Assembly (NCBI GenBank): GCA_013360195.1
Contig: JABWCQ010000016.1
Coordinates: 58,342 to 122,341 of the forward strand
Length of the DNA: 64,000 nucleotides
Origin: a bacterium
GTDB taxonomy: Bacteria; Electryoneota; RPQS01
Reading direction: 5' to 3'
Positions within the stretch are counted from its first letter, which is position 1. Each line of letters begins with the position of its first letter. The notes beneath the pieces were generated by a model. That model was not told where the DNA came from, ran no database searches, and was given only the letters and a program-made list of their open reading frames with translations. A program made the position numbers and the translations under genes. Positions 53,198 through 61,852 of this stretch are shown in pieces.

Positions 53198-56100
53198 ATG
53201 GCCACCCCAAACCCTTTTTACAAGTCTCCGTTCGATATCCTGAAACAGCGTCGCGATGAGCTGTTTTCTGTTCGTAGTGATCGCAATAACGAATTCCTCG
53301 GAACGACTCCATCGTCACCAACAGGTCTCGTTAAATCCGTACATAAGCATACCAAGCGCAACGGCCGCGTTTTAGTTCTGGGGAACGGCCGCAGTGCTGC
53401 AGCCGGAGAATTCATTAAACTCGGCTATAAAGTCACGCTCGCCGATTGGTCTCCGCTTGCGCTTGCCGCCACCGAAGATGTTCGCCGCTCGCTGTCTCGC
53501 ATGGAGGACGCAAACGTCAAAGCATTACTCATTGACGGTCCCCGCATTCCCCTCCCTGACGGCAGTTTCGACGGCATCGTCATCACCGGTGTCTTCTCTG
53601 AAATCGGTCACTCGGTTCCGCTGGTCAAGGAATGTTCGCGCCTGCTGGCCGACAACGGCTATCTGACCGTCGCTGTGCCTGACAATCTCGCGGCCTATCA
53701 TCCCGGACACGTCACACTCTTTACGGATTCGACTCTCCGGAATTCACTTGAACTCTACTTCGACTCCGTCAGCATCAGCGTTGACAACGACACGCTTATC
53801 GCCACGGCGTCAAACTCGGAAACCCTCCGTCATCCCGTCATCTTCGCGATGATGAATATTCGCAATGAAGACCGCTGGCTGCGCGAAGTTCTCGACAGCG
53901 CCGCCCGCATTTGTGACGGAATAATTGTCTATGATGACGGCTCGACCGACAAGACACCCGACATCTGCCGAATTCATCCCGCCGTCACCGCCTACAGGCA
54001 GGAAATCGAATCCGAAACGGACAAAGCACGCGACAAGAATCGCATGTTCGCGATGGCACTCGAACACAAGTTCGATTGGATGCTCTGCATTGACGGCGAC
54101 GAAGTTCTCGAACCCACCGCGCCGCAGAGGATTCTCCATCAGATCCGAAACTGCCCGTCCAGTGTCTCGCAGATAGATTTCGAATTTCTCTATCTTTGGA
54201 ACGACCGCAGGCACTATCGCACCGACGGTATCTACACCGGAATCTATCACCCCTGTCTGTTCCGGCCGCTTTCTCAGAAGTGGAACGAACTCCGCTTCGA
54301 ACCTACCGCGCACGCCGGAAATCTGCATTGCGAACGGACTCCGCAAAACCTGCAAGGCGAACGGATTCGCGCGGATATTAAAATCGAGCATCTCGGCTAC
54401 ATGTTCGCCGAAGACCGCGTCCGCAAATATCAGTGGAACAAATCCAAGGATATCAAGCACGCGAACGAAGGCTACTACGAGCACCTTCTCGACCAGCCGC
54501 ATATGACGCTCGCGCCGTGGGACGGCCGCCCGAATTTTCAGCACAAGCAGGCCGCAAAAGTCGAAAAGCAAACTCTTAAACCCGACTACTACTACGCGAA
54601 TGCGCGGCGCAATCTGGCTGAACTGGTTCCCGTCACCGCCCGCGAAGTGCTCGATGTCGGCTGCGGCAACGGCGCCACCGGTAAACTCATCAACCAGCTT
54701 ACGGGCGCCCGCGTGTCCGGAATTGAAATTCATCCGGAAGTCGCCAATGTCGCGCGTCAAGTGCTTGCCGATGTGCATGTCCTCGATGTTGAAGCGGACA
54801 CCCTGCCGTTCGCTCCGCGGCAATTCGACTGCATTCTTTGCGGTGACGTTCTCGAACACCTGATTGACCCGTGGAAAGCCCTCAAGAAACTGATGGTGCA
54901 TTTGAAACCTGCGGGCTGCATTATCGCCAGTCTGCCCAATGTCCGCAATCTCGGCGTTATTGGTAAGCTGCTCGAAGGCTCTTGGAACTATCAGGAATAC
55001 GGCATTCTCGACAGCACTCATCTGCGCTTCTTCGCCCGCAAGGACATGGAACGGCTCTTCGCGACTGCCGGATTGCGAGCTGAACTTGTCGAAACCGTCC
55101 GCGACCCGCTGTTTGAATCGCAAATGACCTCGCTACCGCATGACAATCTCACCCTCGATTTAGGCGGGCTCGTGCTGCGCGATGTCAGTCCTGACGACTT
55201 GAACGAGCTCACCGCTCAACAATTCATCTTCGTCGCCAAACCTGATGTGACGGTGCTGCCAAAACAAAAACCTGTCGCATCGGTTGTCATCCCGGTTTAC
55301 AACAACCTGACCTACACACAGGCCTGCCTGAATTCGCTGCTCGCGTCGCAAGAGCACACGCCGTTTGAAATCATCGTCGTGAACGACGGCTCAACGGACG
55401 GCACGGCGGAGTATCTGAAGTCCCTGGGGGACAGGGTTACCGTCATCACCCATGACCGCAACTACGGCTTCGCCCGCTCCTGCAATGACGGCGCGCGCGC
55501 ATCCACCGGACAGCTGGTTGTCTTTCTGAATAACGATACGGAAGTGCTGCCGAATTGGCTCGACGCTATGGTCAAGGCCATTTCCGAAGACCGCTCCATC
55601 GGCATCGTCGGAAACATGCAGCTCTATCCCGACCGCTCCACAATTCAGCAGGCCGGTATCGTCTGCGATGAACGCGGCATCGTGCACAGCATCTATAATA
55701 ATCAGCTGCAGCACACACATCCTGCCGTCAACAAACCGCGCGCGTTTCAATTCATCGCGGGAAGCTGTCTGATGATATGGCGGCAGCTTTTCATGGAGGT
55801 CGGCGGATTTGACGAGAGTTTCGTCAACTCCTGTGAAGACATTGATCTCTGCATGAAAGTCACGCAAACCCGCCGCAAAGTGTGGTATTGCCCCGACAGC
55901 AAAATCGTTCATCACGAATCGAAAACCGTCAAAGGGCACGACAAAAACGGCGCGAACTACCAACGCTTGTTGGCGCGCTGGAAGGACCTGATGCTCAATG
56001 ACTCCGACAAATACTATCTCGAAGACGGATTCATGCGTCTGGCTGACGGTCGCATTACACCGCTCGACAAGAAGGGGGTTCTCATGTCCGATGTGAATGA

Positions 56101-58999
56101 CGCGCGGGTCGCCATCCTGACCACCTACCACCAGCGCTGCGGACTTGCTATCTATGCCGAGCAGTTGTGTGAAGCGCTCACTAATCAAGGCGAAACCGTG
56201 CTGATTCTCGCTGAGCGCACTACCGATTTGACCGCCGCGGATTTGCCCAATATCGTGCGCTGCTGGAGTCGCGACAAGGACGGCGGCCGCGATGTTCTGC
56301 CGCAGCTGCTGAAACACAAAATAGAAGTCCTGCACATAAATCACGGCGGCATTTTCGCTCTGGACGGCTGGCTCCTTGAGCTCATGAAGCAAGCACGTGC
56401 GCACGGAATTCGCCTGGTCACCACCTTTCATGCGACCGAAACCCGCGATGAACGACTCGCGGAAATCGCCCGTTTCAGCGACGCCTGCTGGGTACATCAC
56501 CCGCAAAACACCGTTGAACTGATTGCACTCGGCGCGCCACCGGAACGCGTGAAATGTATGCCCATTCCCGTCGGTGAACTGCTATTTTCCGACGTTACCG
56601 AAGCCAAACTCGCTCTCGATTGGGATCCCGCCCAAAAAGTTGTCGCAACCTTCGGCATGATGGACCCGCACAAAGGCGTGCTTGAACTGATTGAGGCCTT
56701 TCCCAAGCTGCTTGAAATGACCGATGCGAAGCTGCTCATCATCGGCGCGCCGCATCCGTCCAGCGAAGAGGGACAACAGTATCTCCTGCAATGCATGAAT
56801 CGGGTCATCGAACTGAAATTGACGGACAAAATCCGCTTCCTCTCCGATTACATTCCGGAAGAGGAATTGACCGTCACGCTGCAGGCCTGCGACGTCATTG
56901 TGTTGAACTACAAGAGTCAGAGATTTGAAGGCTCAGCTTGCCTGACGCGCGCACTGGCGACCGGCAGACCTGTGGTAACATCAAACTCGCCTGCCCTTGA
57001 CGTTGCGTCACCCGTGACCCTGCGCACGACCGAGCAGTTTGACTTACCGCGCGCCATTTATCGCGCGCTCACGAACCCGTTCCTGACGCGCACTCTGCAG
57101 GACGAAGTGACCGAGTACGCAGGCAATGCAAGCTGGGAGGTTTTCGCCCGCAAGCACCTCGCCACCTACGAGCAGGTCATCACACGCGAACCCGCATGCA
57201 CAACCGACCTGATGAAGTATTATGCCACGCATCCCGATGAAATCTACACGGAAACGCTGCAGCGGGAACGCGTTCGCTGGCTGGCAAGCAAAGCACGCGG
57301 CCGCATTCTCGAAATCGGCCCCGCAAACGGCTACATCGTGCAGTACTGCCGCGGACATGAAGCCGTGGATATCTATCGCGAGCGTCTCGACGTCGCGCGC
57401 GCGCTGCGCCCGTCCATAAAGTTCAAGTACGGCAACATCGTCACCGGCCTGCCCTATGCCGACAAGAGTTTTGACACGGTGATGTCGCCGGAAATTTTCG
57501 AACACGTGGAATGGGAAATGGCCGTCGTCGCTCTCAAGGAGTGCATGCGCGTCGGCAAGCGCGTGCTGATTACGATTCCCAACGCGGACAAACCTGACTA
57601 CAATCCCGACCTCGTTCATAATCCGGAGCACCGCTGGCTGGTAACCCGGCAGCTCGTGGACGCGATGCTGAAGTCCGCCGGTGCGATTGACTATGAGCTT
57701 GATTGTTCGGACGATTCCGACTTTTATCTGATTGACATCAACAGCACCGCCGTTGTTCCAAACGTTCGAGTGACTGCGCGTGCGAATGCGCTGCCGCATT
57801 TCGAAGTCACGCCCGGGCCGGAACTCACGCTGGCAGTTGACGCCGACATCCTGCTTGACGACGCCGCACTTTCCTCCGAATCCGGACGATACTTCCTTGA
57901 GCTGCTTAATCACCTTCGGGACGTCCGTCCCGCCTGGACGCTGCAGCTTGTCAGTTCAAGGCCGGAGCGACTCGAAGCCCGTCTGCAGACGGCAGGCGCT
58001 CTGGAAGCTTTCGAGCTCATCGCGTGGCGCGACTTGACCAAGCGCGGCGCACAAGCATTGTACATTCCCAACCCTCTAAGCGAAGCGGCGGCGGATTCGA
58101 TGCGCGCTGCCAAAGAGGCGGGATTGCTTGTGACATGCACCATGAATGATTTGATTCCGCTCGCCTATCCACAGCACTATCTTACGCATGACCCCATTGT
58201 GCGCGACAGGTATGTGCAGTCGTTGAATGCGGTGAAGGAGCACTGCGATATCACCTTCTGCACGTCGCAGGCGACATTGCAAGAAATGCAGATTCGGCTC
58301 GGCACGCGATTGAAGAATTTACGCGTACTGCACGGCGGCGCCATTTTGAAGAAGAGCGATGCCGCACTTCAACTTACGACCGACGAATTGCGCACGAAAC
58401 TCAACAGCGCAACTCCGTTCTTCCTGATGTCGGGCGAACTTAAACCGGTGCGGAATCTGCGCGCCGTACTGTTGGCCATCGAGGAGATTCGCCGCAGCAC
58501 AGAGCCCGCGATTAAGCTGGTCGTGGCTTGCGGCCTTAATACTCAAGCGGCAGAGCAGCTCCGTGCCGCCGTCGCACGAGACGGACTTGACCCCAATGTG
58601 CTGGTGATTCCGCCGAGAATTGACGACGCCGAGCTTGCAAAACTATATTGCGACACTGTCGCGGTGGTCAACCCGAGTTTAATGGAGGGACTGTCGCTTG
58701 CTCTCGTCAACGCGATTGAGATGGGCACTCCGGTGATTGCCGGCAAGCAGCTCGCTCAAGAAGAAACTTGCGGCGATGCAGCTATTTTCATCGAACCATC
58801 AGACATTGCTGGTCTGGCCGCCGCTATGAAGAAACTTTTGCTTGAACCTGCGGAGCGAAACCGCCTGACGCAGGCCGCTCGTATGGAGGCCTCCCGTTTC
58901 AACTGGACAAGGAGCGCCGAAAAGCTCGCCGTCTATGTGACGGAGCAAGTCATCAAGAACAAGACCGGCGTTTCGCGAAAGGTGAACGTTCCAGCGTAA
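53198..58999 (+). CDS. Seven-domain methyltransferase/glycosyltransferase megaprotein
   Basis: 1933 residues, no signal peptide, presumably cytoplasmic or membrane-associated. Domains in order: SAM methyltransferase (about 40-205, VLVLGNGRSAA, LPDGSFDGIV); GT2 glycosyltransferase (about 213-470, IVYDDGSTDKT, CIDGDEV); methyltransferase (about 475-660, EVLDVGCGNGATG, CGDVLEH); GT2 (about 690-945, VVNDGSTDGT, FLNNDTEVLP, SCEDIDLCMKV); GT4-like (about 968-1320, GLAIYAEQL, FGMMDPHKGVLELIEAF); methyltransferase (about 1365-1520, RILEIGPANGYI, SPEIFEHVEWEM); GT4-like (about 1543-1925, VNPSLMEGLSLALVNAIEMGTPVI). It likely builds a methylated surface glycan or glycosylates a surface protein; which sugar is unknown. 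Similar chains are usually split over several genes. It has its own promoter and terminator and no neighbouring export genes. Confidence 0.85.
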   Translation: MATPNPFYKSPFDILKQRRDELFSVRSDRNNEFLGTTPSSPTGLVKSVHKHTKRNGRVLVLGNGRSAAAGEFIKLGYKVTLADWSPLALAATEDVRRSLSRMEDANVKALLIDGPRIPLPDGSFDGIVITGVFSEIGHSVPLVKECSRLLADNGYLTVAVPDNLAAYHPGHVTLFTDSTLRNSLELYFDSVSISVDNDTLIATASNSETLRHPVIFAMMNIRNEDRWLREVLDSAARICDGIIVYDDGSTDKTPDICRIHPAVTAYRQEIESETDKARDKNRMFAMALEHKFDWMLCIDGDEVLEPTAPQRILHQIRNCPSSVSQIDFEFLYLWNDRRHYRTDGIYTGIYHPCLFRPLSQKWNELRFEPTAHAGNLHCERTPQNLQGERIRADIKIEHLGYMFAEDRVRKYQWNKSKDIKHANEGYYEHLLDQPHMTLAPWDGRPNFQHKQAAKVEKQTLKPDYYYANARRNLAELVPVTAREVLDVGCGNGATGKLINQLTGARVSGIEIHPEVANVARQVLADVHVLDVEADTLPFAPRQFDCILCGDVLEHLIDPWKALKKLMVHLKPAGCIIASLPNVRNLGVIGKLLEGSWNYQEYGILDSTHLRFFARKDMERLFATAGLRAELVETVRDPLFESQMTSLPHDNLTLDLGGLVLRDVSPDDLNELTAQQFIFVAKPDVTVLPKQKPVASVVIPVYNNLTYTQACLNSLLASQEHTPFEIIVVNDGSTDGTAEYLKSLGDRVTVITHDRNYGFARSCNDGARASTGQLVVFLNNDTEVLPNWLDAMVKAISEDRSIGIVGNMQLYPDRSTIQQAGIVCDERGIVHSIYNNQLQHTHPAVNKPRAFQFIAGSCLMIWRQLFMEVGGFDESFVNSCEDIDLCMKVTQTRRKVWYCPDSKIVHHESKTVKGHDKNGANYQRLLARWKDLMLNDSDKYYLEDGFMRLADGRITPLDKKGVLMSDVNDARVAILTTYHQRCGLAIYAEQLCEALTNQGETVLILAERTTDLTAADLPNIVRCWSRDKDGGRDVLPQLLKHKIEVLHINHGGIFALDGWLLELMKQARAHGIRLVTTFHATETRDERLAEIARFSDACWVHHPQNTVELIALGAPPERVKCMPIPVGELLFSDVTEAKLALDWDPAQKVVATFGMMDPHKGVLELIEAFPKLLEMTDAKLLIIGAPHPSSEEGQQYLLQCMNRVIELKLTDKIRFLSDYIPEEELTVTLQACDVIVLNYKSQRFEGSACLTRALATGRPVVTSNSPALDVASPVTLRTTEQFDLPRAIYRALTNPFLTRTLQDEVTEYAGNASWEVFARKHLATYEQVITREPACTTDLMKYYATHPDEIYTETLQRERVRWLASKARGRILEIGPANGYIVQYCRGHEAVDIYRERLDVARALRPSIKFKYGNIVTGLPYADKSFDTVMSPEIFEHVEWEMAVVALKECMRVGKRVLITIPNADKPDYNPDLVHNPEHRWLVTRQLVDAMLKSAGAIDYELDCSDDSDFYLIDINSTAVVPNVRVTARANALPHFEVTPGPELTLAVDADILLDDAALSSESGRYFLELLNHLRDVRPAWTLQLVSSRPERLEARLQTAGALEAFELIAWRDLTKRGAQALYIPNPLSEAAADSMRAAKEAGLLVTCTMNDLIPLAYPQHYLTHDPIVRDRYVQSLNAVKEHCDITFCTSQATLQEMQIRLGTRLKNLRVLHGGAILKKSDAALQLTTDELRTKLNSATPFFLMSGELKPVRNLRAVLLAIEEIRRSTEPAIKLVVACGLNTQAAEQLRAAVARDGLDPNVLVIPPRIDDAELAKLYCDTVAVVNPSLMEGLSLALVNAIEMGTPVIAGKQLAQEETCGDAAIFIEPSDIAGLAAAMKKLLLEPAERNRLTQAARMEASRFNWTRSAEKLAVYVTEQVIKNKTGVSRKVNVPA

Positions 59000-59019
59000 C
59001 CACGTTGTCCTCAAAACAC

Positions 59020-59047
59020 AAAGGGCAGCGAGGATTCGCTGCCCTTT
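59020..59047. terminator. Bidirectional terminator after the megaprotein gene
   Basis: AAAGGGCAGCGA (59020-59031) pairs with TCGCTGCCCTTT (59036-59047) around a GGAT loop, 12 bp perfect, between convergent genes. Confidence 0.88.
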
Positions 59048-59066
59048 CTCATACGGAAACTTCATG

Positions 59067-60221
59067 TTACACCGAGAGCAAGCTCCCGGCCGCGCGTTCA
59101 AGCGTCGCATCGGGTACGGCGAAGCAAAAGCGCAGGAAATTCGAGCGATCCGGATTGTTCCTGACTTCGCCGCCGAGAAAATCGGAAGCGGGAACCGCGC
59201 CGAGATGAGCTTTGTCTATGAGAATGCCGGACACTTGTTCAGAGGTCAGGCCGGGAAACCGTCCTGATGTACCCGCGAGCATGTAATAGGATCCTTCCGG
59301 TTTCAATGCCGTGAAGCCCGCATTTTTCAACGCTTCATAGAGAAAGTCGCGTTTGCTTGCGTATTCGGCCAAACGGTTTGAGTAGTACGTGTCGGGAAGT
59401 TCGTTGATTCCCGCGGCGACCGCATGCTGTAAGGGAGTCGGTGCGCAGACATACATCTGGTCATTGATGGTGCGGAATTTCGCCGCGAGTTCTGGCTGTG
59501 CGGCGATGTAACCGATGCGCCAGCCGGTAATCGCAAAAGTCTTTGAATAGGAGCCGACGGTGATAACCCTCTCCGCAAGAGCCGGAAGCGCGGCCATGGA
59601 CACGTGTGCGCGTCCGTCGTATGTCATGTACTCATAGACCTCATCGCTGATGACCGGCACGTTGTGCCTTTGACAGACTTCGCCAATGAAGTTTAGCTCG
59701 TCTCGTGAAAATACTTTTCCGGTTGGATTGTGCGGCGTGTTCACGAGCACGAGTTTGGTTTTGGCCGTGACGGCGCGTGCGAAGTCCTCGCGATCAAAAT
59801 TCCAATCGGGAAAGTTCAGCTCAACAAAGCGAATGGTGACGCCCTTGCGGATGAACATTTTGTAGTGATACGGATAGTACGGCCGGAAGAGCACAACTTC
59901 ATCCCCTTTTCGAAGCATCGTCTCGCTGATGACTTCAAGCGCTCCGGTCGAGCCTGCGCAAACGATTACATTGTCCGGCTTGCACAAGATGCTGTTGCAG
60001 CGGTTCAGACGATTGGACAAAGCAACTCGCAGCGGTTCGATTCCCTGCGGCGGCGCATACGTGTTCAAGCCACTTTGTATGGCACGATTGGCAGCATCGA
60101 GAACAAGGTCCGGTGTGGGAAGCAGGCAAACACCTTGTCCAAGATTAACTCCGTTCAATTGGGCAACCCGAAGGGTGATTTCCCGCAAAGCGGGCGCTTC
60201 AAATATTTCGTGCGAGTTCAT
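59067..60221 (-). CDS. PLP-dependent class I/II aminotransferase
   Basis: Cytoplasmic aminotransferase of fold type I, 384 residues. The PLP lysine is Lys227 in GSYSKTFAITGWRIGY. The cofactor Asp/Tyr region is ISDEVYEYMTYDG, the substrate-binding NTPHNPTGK is present, and the carboxylate-binding Arg lies in NFLRFCFA near the end. The N-terminal NLGQGVCLLPTPDLVLDA and the YAPPQGIEPLR segment match the AspC / kynurenine-oxoglutarate aminotransferase group (class Ib/If). Which amino acid it uses cannot be told from sequence. It stands alone, convergent with the megaprotein and divergent from the OmpA gene. A plausible promoter on its strand could not be pinned down. Confidence 0.92.
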   Translation of the reverse strand: MNSHEIFEAPALREITLRVAQLNGVNLGQGVCLLPTPDLVLDAANRAIQSGLNTYAPPQGIEPLRVALSNRLNRCNSILCKPDNVIVCAGSTGALEVISETMLRKGDEVVLFRPYYPYHYKMFIRKGVTIRFVELNFPDWNFDREDFARAVTAKTKLVLVNTPHNPTGKVFSRDELNFIGEVCQRHNVPVISDEVYEYMTYDGRAHVSMAALPALAERVITVGSYSKTFAITGWRIGYIAAQPELAAKFRTINDQMYVCAPTPLQHAVAAGINELPDTYYSNRLAEYASKRDFLYEALKNAGFTALKPEGSYYMLAGTSGRFPGLTSEQVSGILIDKAHLGAVPASDFLGGEVRNNPDRSNFLRFCFAVPDATLERAAGSLLSV

Positions 60222-60305
60222 GCGTCTTTGTGCAGTTGTTGTGTGACAAGATACACATTATTTTGTGGAAATTCATTCGATGCCTCTGGGTGTCGATAAT
60301 TTGAC

Positions 60306-60334
60306 TTGACGTTCGCAAAGTAATATGATATATT
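60306..60334 (+). promoter_or_regulatory. Promoter for the OmpA-family gene
   Basis: TTGACG at 60306-60311 and TATATT at 60329-60334 are 17 nt apart. The leader to the start codon is about 47 nt. Confidence 0.75.
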
Positions 60335-60387
60335 CTAACGCTTGGTGACGAAACTCACACCAACCACAAACGCAAATGAGGTGTATT

Positions 60388-61821
60388 ATGCGTAAAATGA
60401 TGAAAATGTTAGTGTTACTCGTTGTGCTCGTGCCTGTGGTGGCAACAGCCCAGTTTAAGGACCTTGGACTTGAGGGGTATTTGGGAGCCGGTGTGGCAAC
60501 ACCGACGAATGAATCTGAAGGCGCGGATTTCGGTCTTAATGTTCGCCATAGTTTCGGGTATCCGATTGCTGATCCGCTGCAGATTGAGTTGGGAATCGCT
60601 TTTGCGCGGCTGCGCGCTGAAGAGTATTCCGGAGAGTTGATGCCGATTGACCTGCGCGCGCGATTTGCTCCGTTCCATCAGGAGAAGTGGTTCCCATTTG
60701 TTTACGCCGGTATCGGATTGCTGCACCATGACGTATCCGATGTTCCGGAAGCGGCGGACAAGGATGCTGAAGTGGATGGCTGGAATCCGGTGGTTCCTTT
60801 GGGAGTCGGTATTCAGTATCATCTTGACGAGTATCTGTCGTTCGATTTGCACGGCGGATACAATATGATAATGTCGGACGACGTGAATCCGGTCTATGAT
60901 GACACGGACGATGCGTATATGAACATTCTCGCGGGTCTTCGCATTCATCGCGGCAATCCAAACAAGGACACAGACGGCGACGGAATCACGGATCGCGATG
61001 AACGGAAAATCGGCACGGATCCGAAGAATCCCGACACGGACGGTGACGGACTTTCCGATGGTGACGAGTATTACAAACACATGACTGATCCGAAGAATCC
61101 GGATACGGACGGAGAGGGCTTGACGGACGGCGAAGAGATCAATGTTCACAAGACGAATCCGCTCAAGGCCGATTCCGACGGCGACGGACTCTCCGACGGT
61201 GACGAAGTCAAGACCTATACGACCGATCCGCTCAATCCGGATACGGACGGCGACGGACTCTCGGACGGAGACGAGTTGAACACGACAACGACGGATCCGA
61301 AGCGGCCTGACAGTGATGGTGACGGACTTTCCGACGGCGCGGAAGTGAACACACACAAGACGAATCCGCTTGACCGCGACACGGACAAGGGAAGTATTGA
61401 CGATGGAACAGAAGTTTCGCGCAACGATAATCCGCTGAATCCCGAAGATGACGTGGAGAAGCTGGTCGTGACGGAAGTCGGACAGGCGATTACGCTGGAA
61501 GGTATCGTGTTTGAGACTGCGAAGGCTGACATCAAGCCGGAATCGGAAGTAATCTTGATGAAGGCCTATAATACGCTGAAGTTCAACCCGGAACTTGAAG
61601 TGCAAATTCAGGGACACACGGACAACAAGGGTAAGAAAGCCTACAATGAGAGGCTGTCGCAACAGCGTGCCGAATCGGTTAAAGCGTGGCTGGTCGCAAA
61701 GGGCATTGACGGCGCGCGCATTACGACCAAGGGATTTGGTATGGAGAAACCGATTGCCACAAACGACACCGAAGAAGGTCGGCAGCAGAATCGCAGAATA
61801 GATTTTGTGCGAACAAAATAG
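60388..61821 (+). CDS. OmpA-family outer-membrane protein with thrombospondin-type-3-like repeats
   Basis: 477 residues from the ATG at 60388, preceded by GAGGTG; an ATG four codons earlier lies inside that site. A signal peptide (about 1-22, VATAQ) is followed by an eight-strand OmpA-like barrel (about 24-190). Then come seven units of about 23 residues (about 194-352) with DxDGDGLSDGDE, the calcium-binding pattern of thrombospondin type 3 repeats. The C-terminal OmpA domain (about 370-477) has the peptidoglycan-binding signature VQIQGHTDNKGKKAYNERLS and ends RRIDFVRTK. It probably links the outer membrane to peptidoglycan with a stiff calcium-dependent spacer. A strong promoter and terminator make it a single-gene transcript, consistent with an abundant envelope protein. 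Confidence 0.93.
   Translation: MRKMMKMLVLLVVLVPVVATAQFKDLGLEGYLGAGVATPTNESEGADFGLNVRHSFGYPIADPLQIELGIAFARLRAEEYSGELMPIDLRARFAPFHQEKWFPFVYAGIGLLHHDVSDVPEAADKDAEVDGWNPVVPLGVGIQYHLDEYLSFDLHGGYNMIMSDDVNPVYDDTDDAYMNILAGLRIHRGNPNKDTDGDGITDRDERKIGTDPKNPDTDGDGLSDGDEYYKHMTDPKNPDTDGEGLTDGEEINVHKTNPLKADSDGDGLSDGDEVKTYTTDPLNPDTDGDGLSDGDELNTTTTDPKRPDSDGDGLSDGAEVNTHKTNPLDRDTDKGSIDDGTEVSRNDNPLNPEDDVEKLVVTEVGQAITLEGIVFETAKADIKPESEVILMKAYNTLKFNPELEVQIQGHTDNKGKKAYNERLSQQRAESVKAWLVAKGIDGARITTKGFGMEKPIATNDTEEGRQQNRRIDFVRTK
60967..61443 (+). repeat. Seven tandem 66-69-nt repeats in the OmpA gene
   Basis: In-frame copies encode DxDGDGLSDGDE...TDPxxP. Five units are 69 nt and the first and last are 66 nt. The last copy is degenerate (DTDKGSIDDG). 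Copy number may vary between strains. Confidence 0.8.
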
Positions 61822-61852
61822 CTTAACACTGCGGACAACGTCCGCGTTATAA

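Noticed and set aside
53810..55123. A 437-codon open frame on the minus strand inside the megaprotein gene
   Set aside because: It is a codon-bias shadow of the plus-strand gene, with no signal, family motif or ribosome site. The plus-strand domains are unambiguous.
60967..61443. CRISPR-like tandem array
   Set aside because: The 66-69-nt periodicity is in frame and encodes calcium-type protein repeats inside the OmpA gene; there are no spacers.
60415..61662. A 415-codon antisense frame opposite the OmpA gene
   Set aside because: It mirrors the tandem Asp-rich repeats (repeating Val/Ile/Arg patterns) and resembles no protein family.
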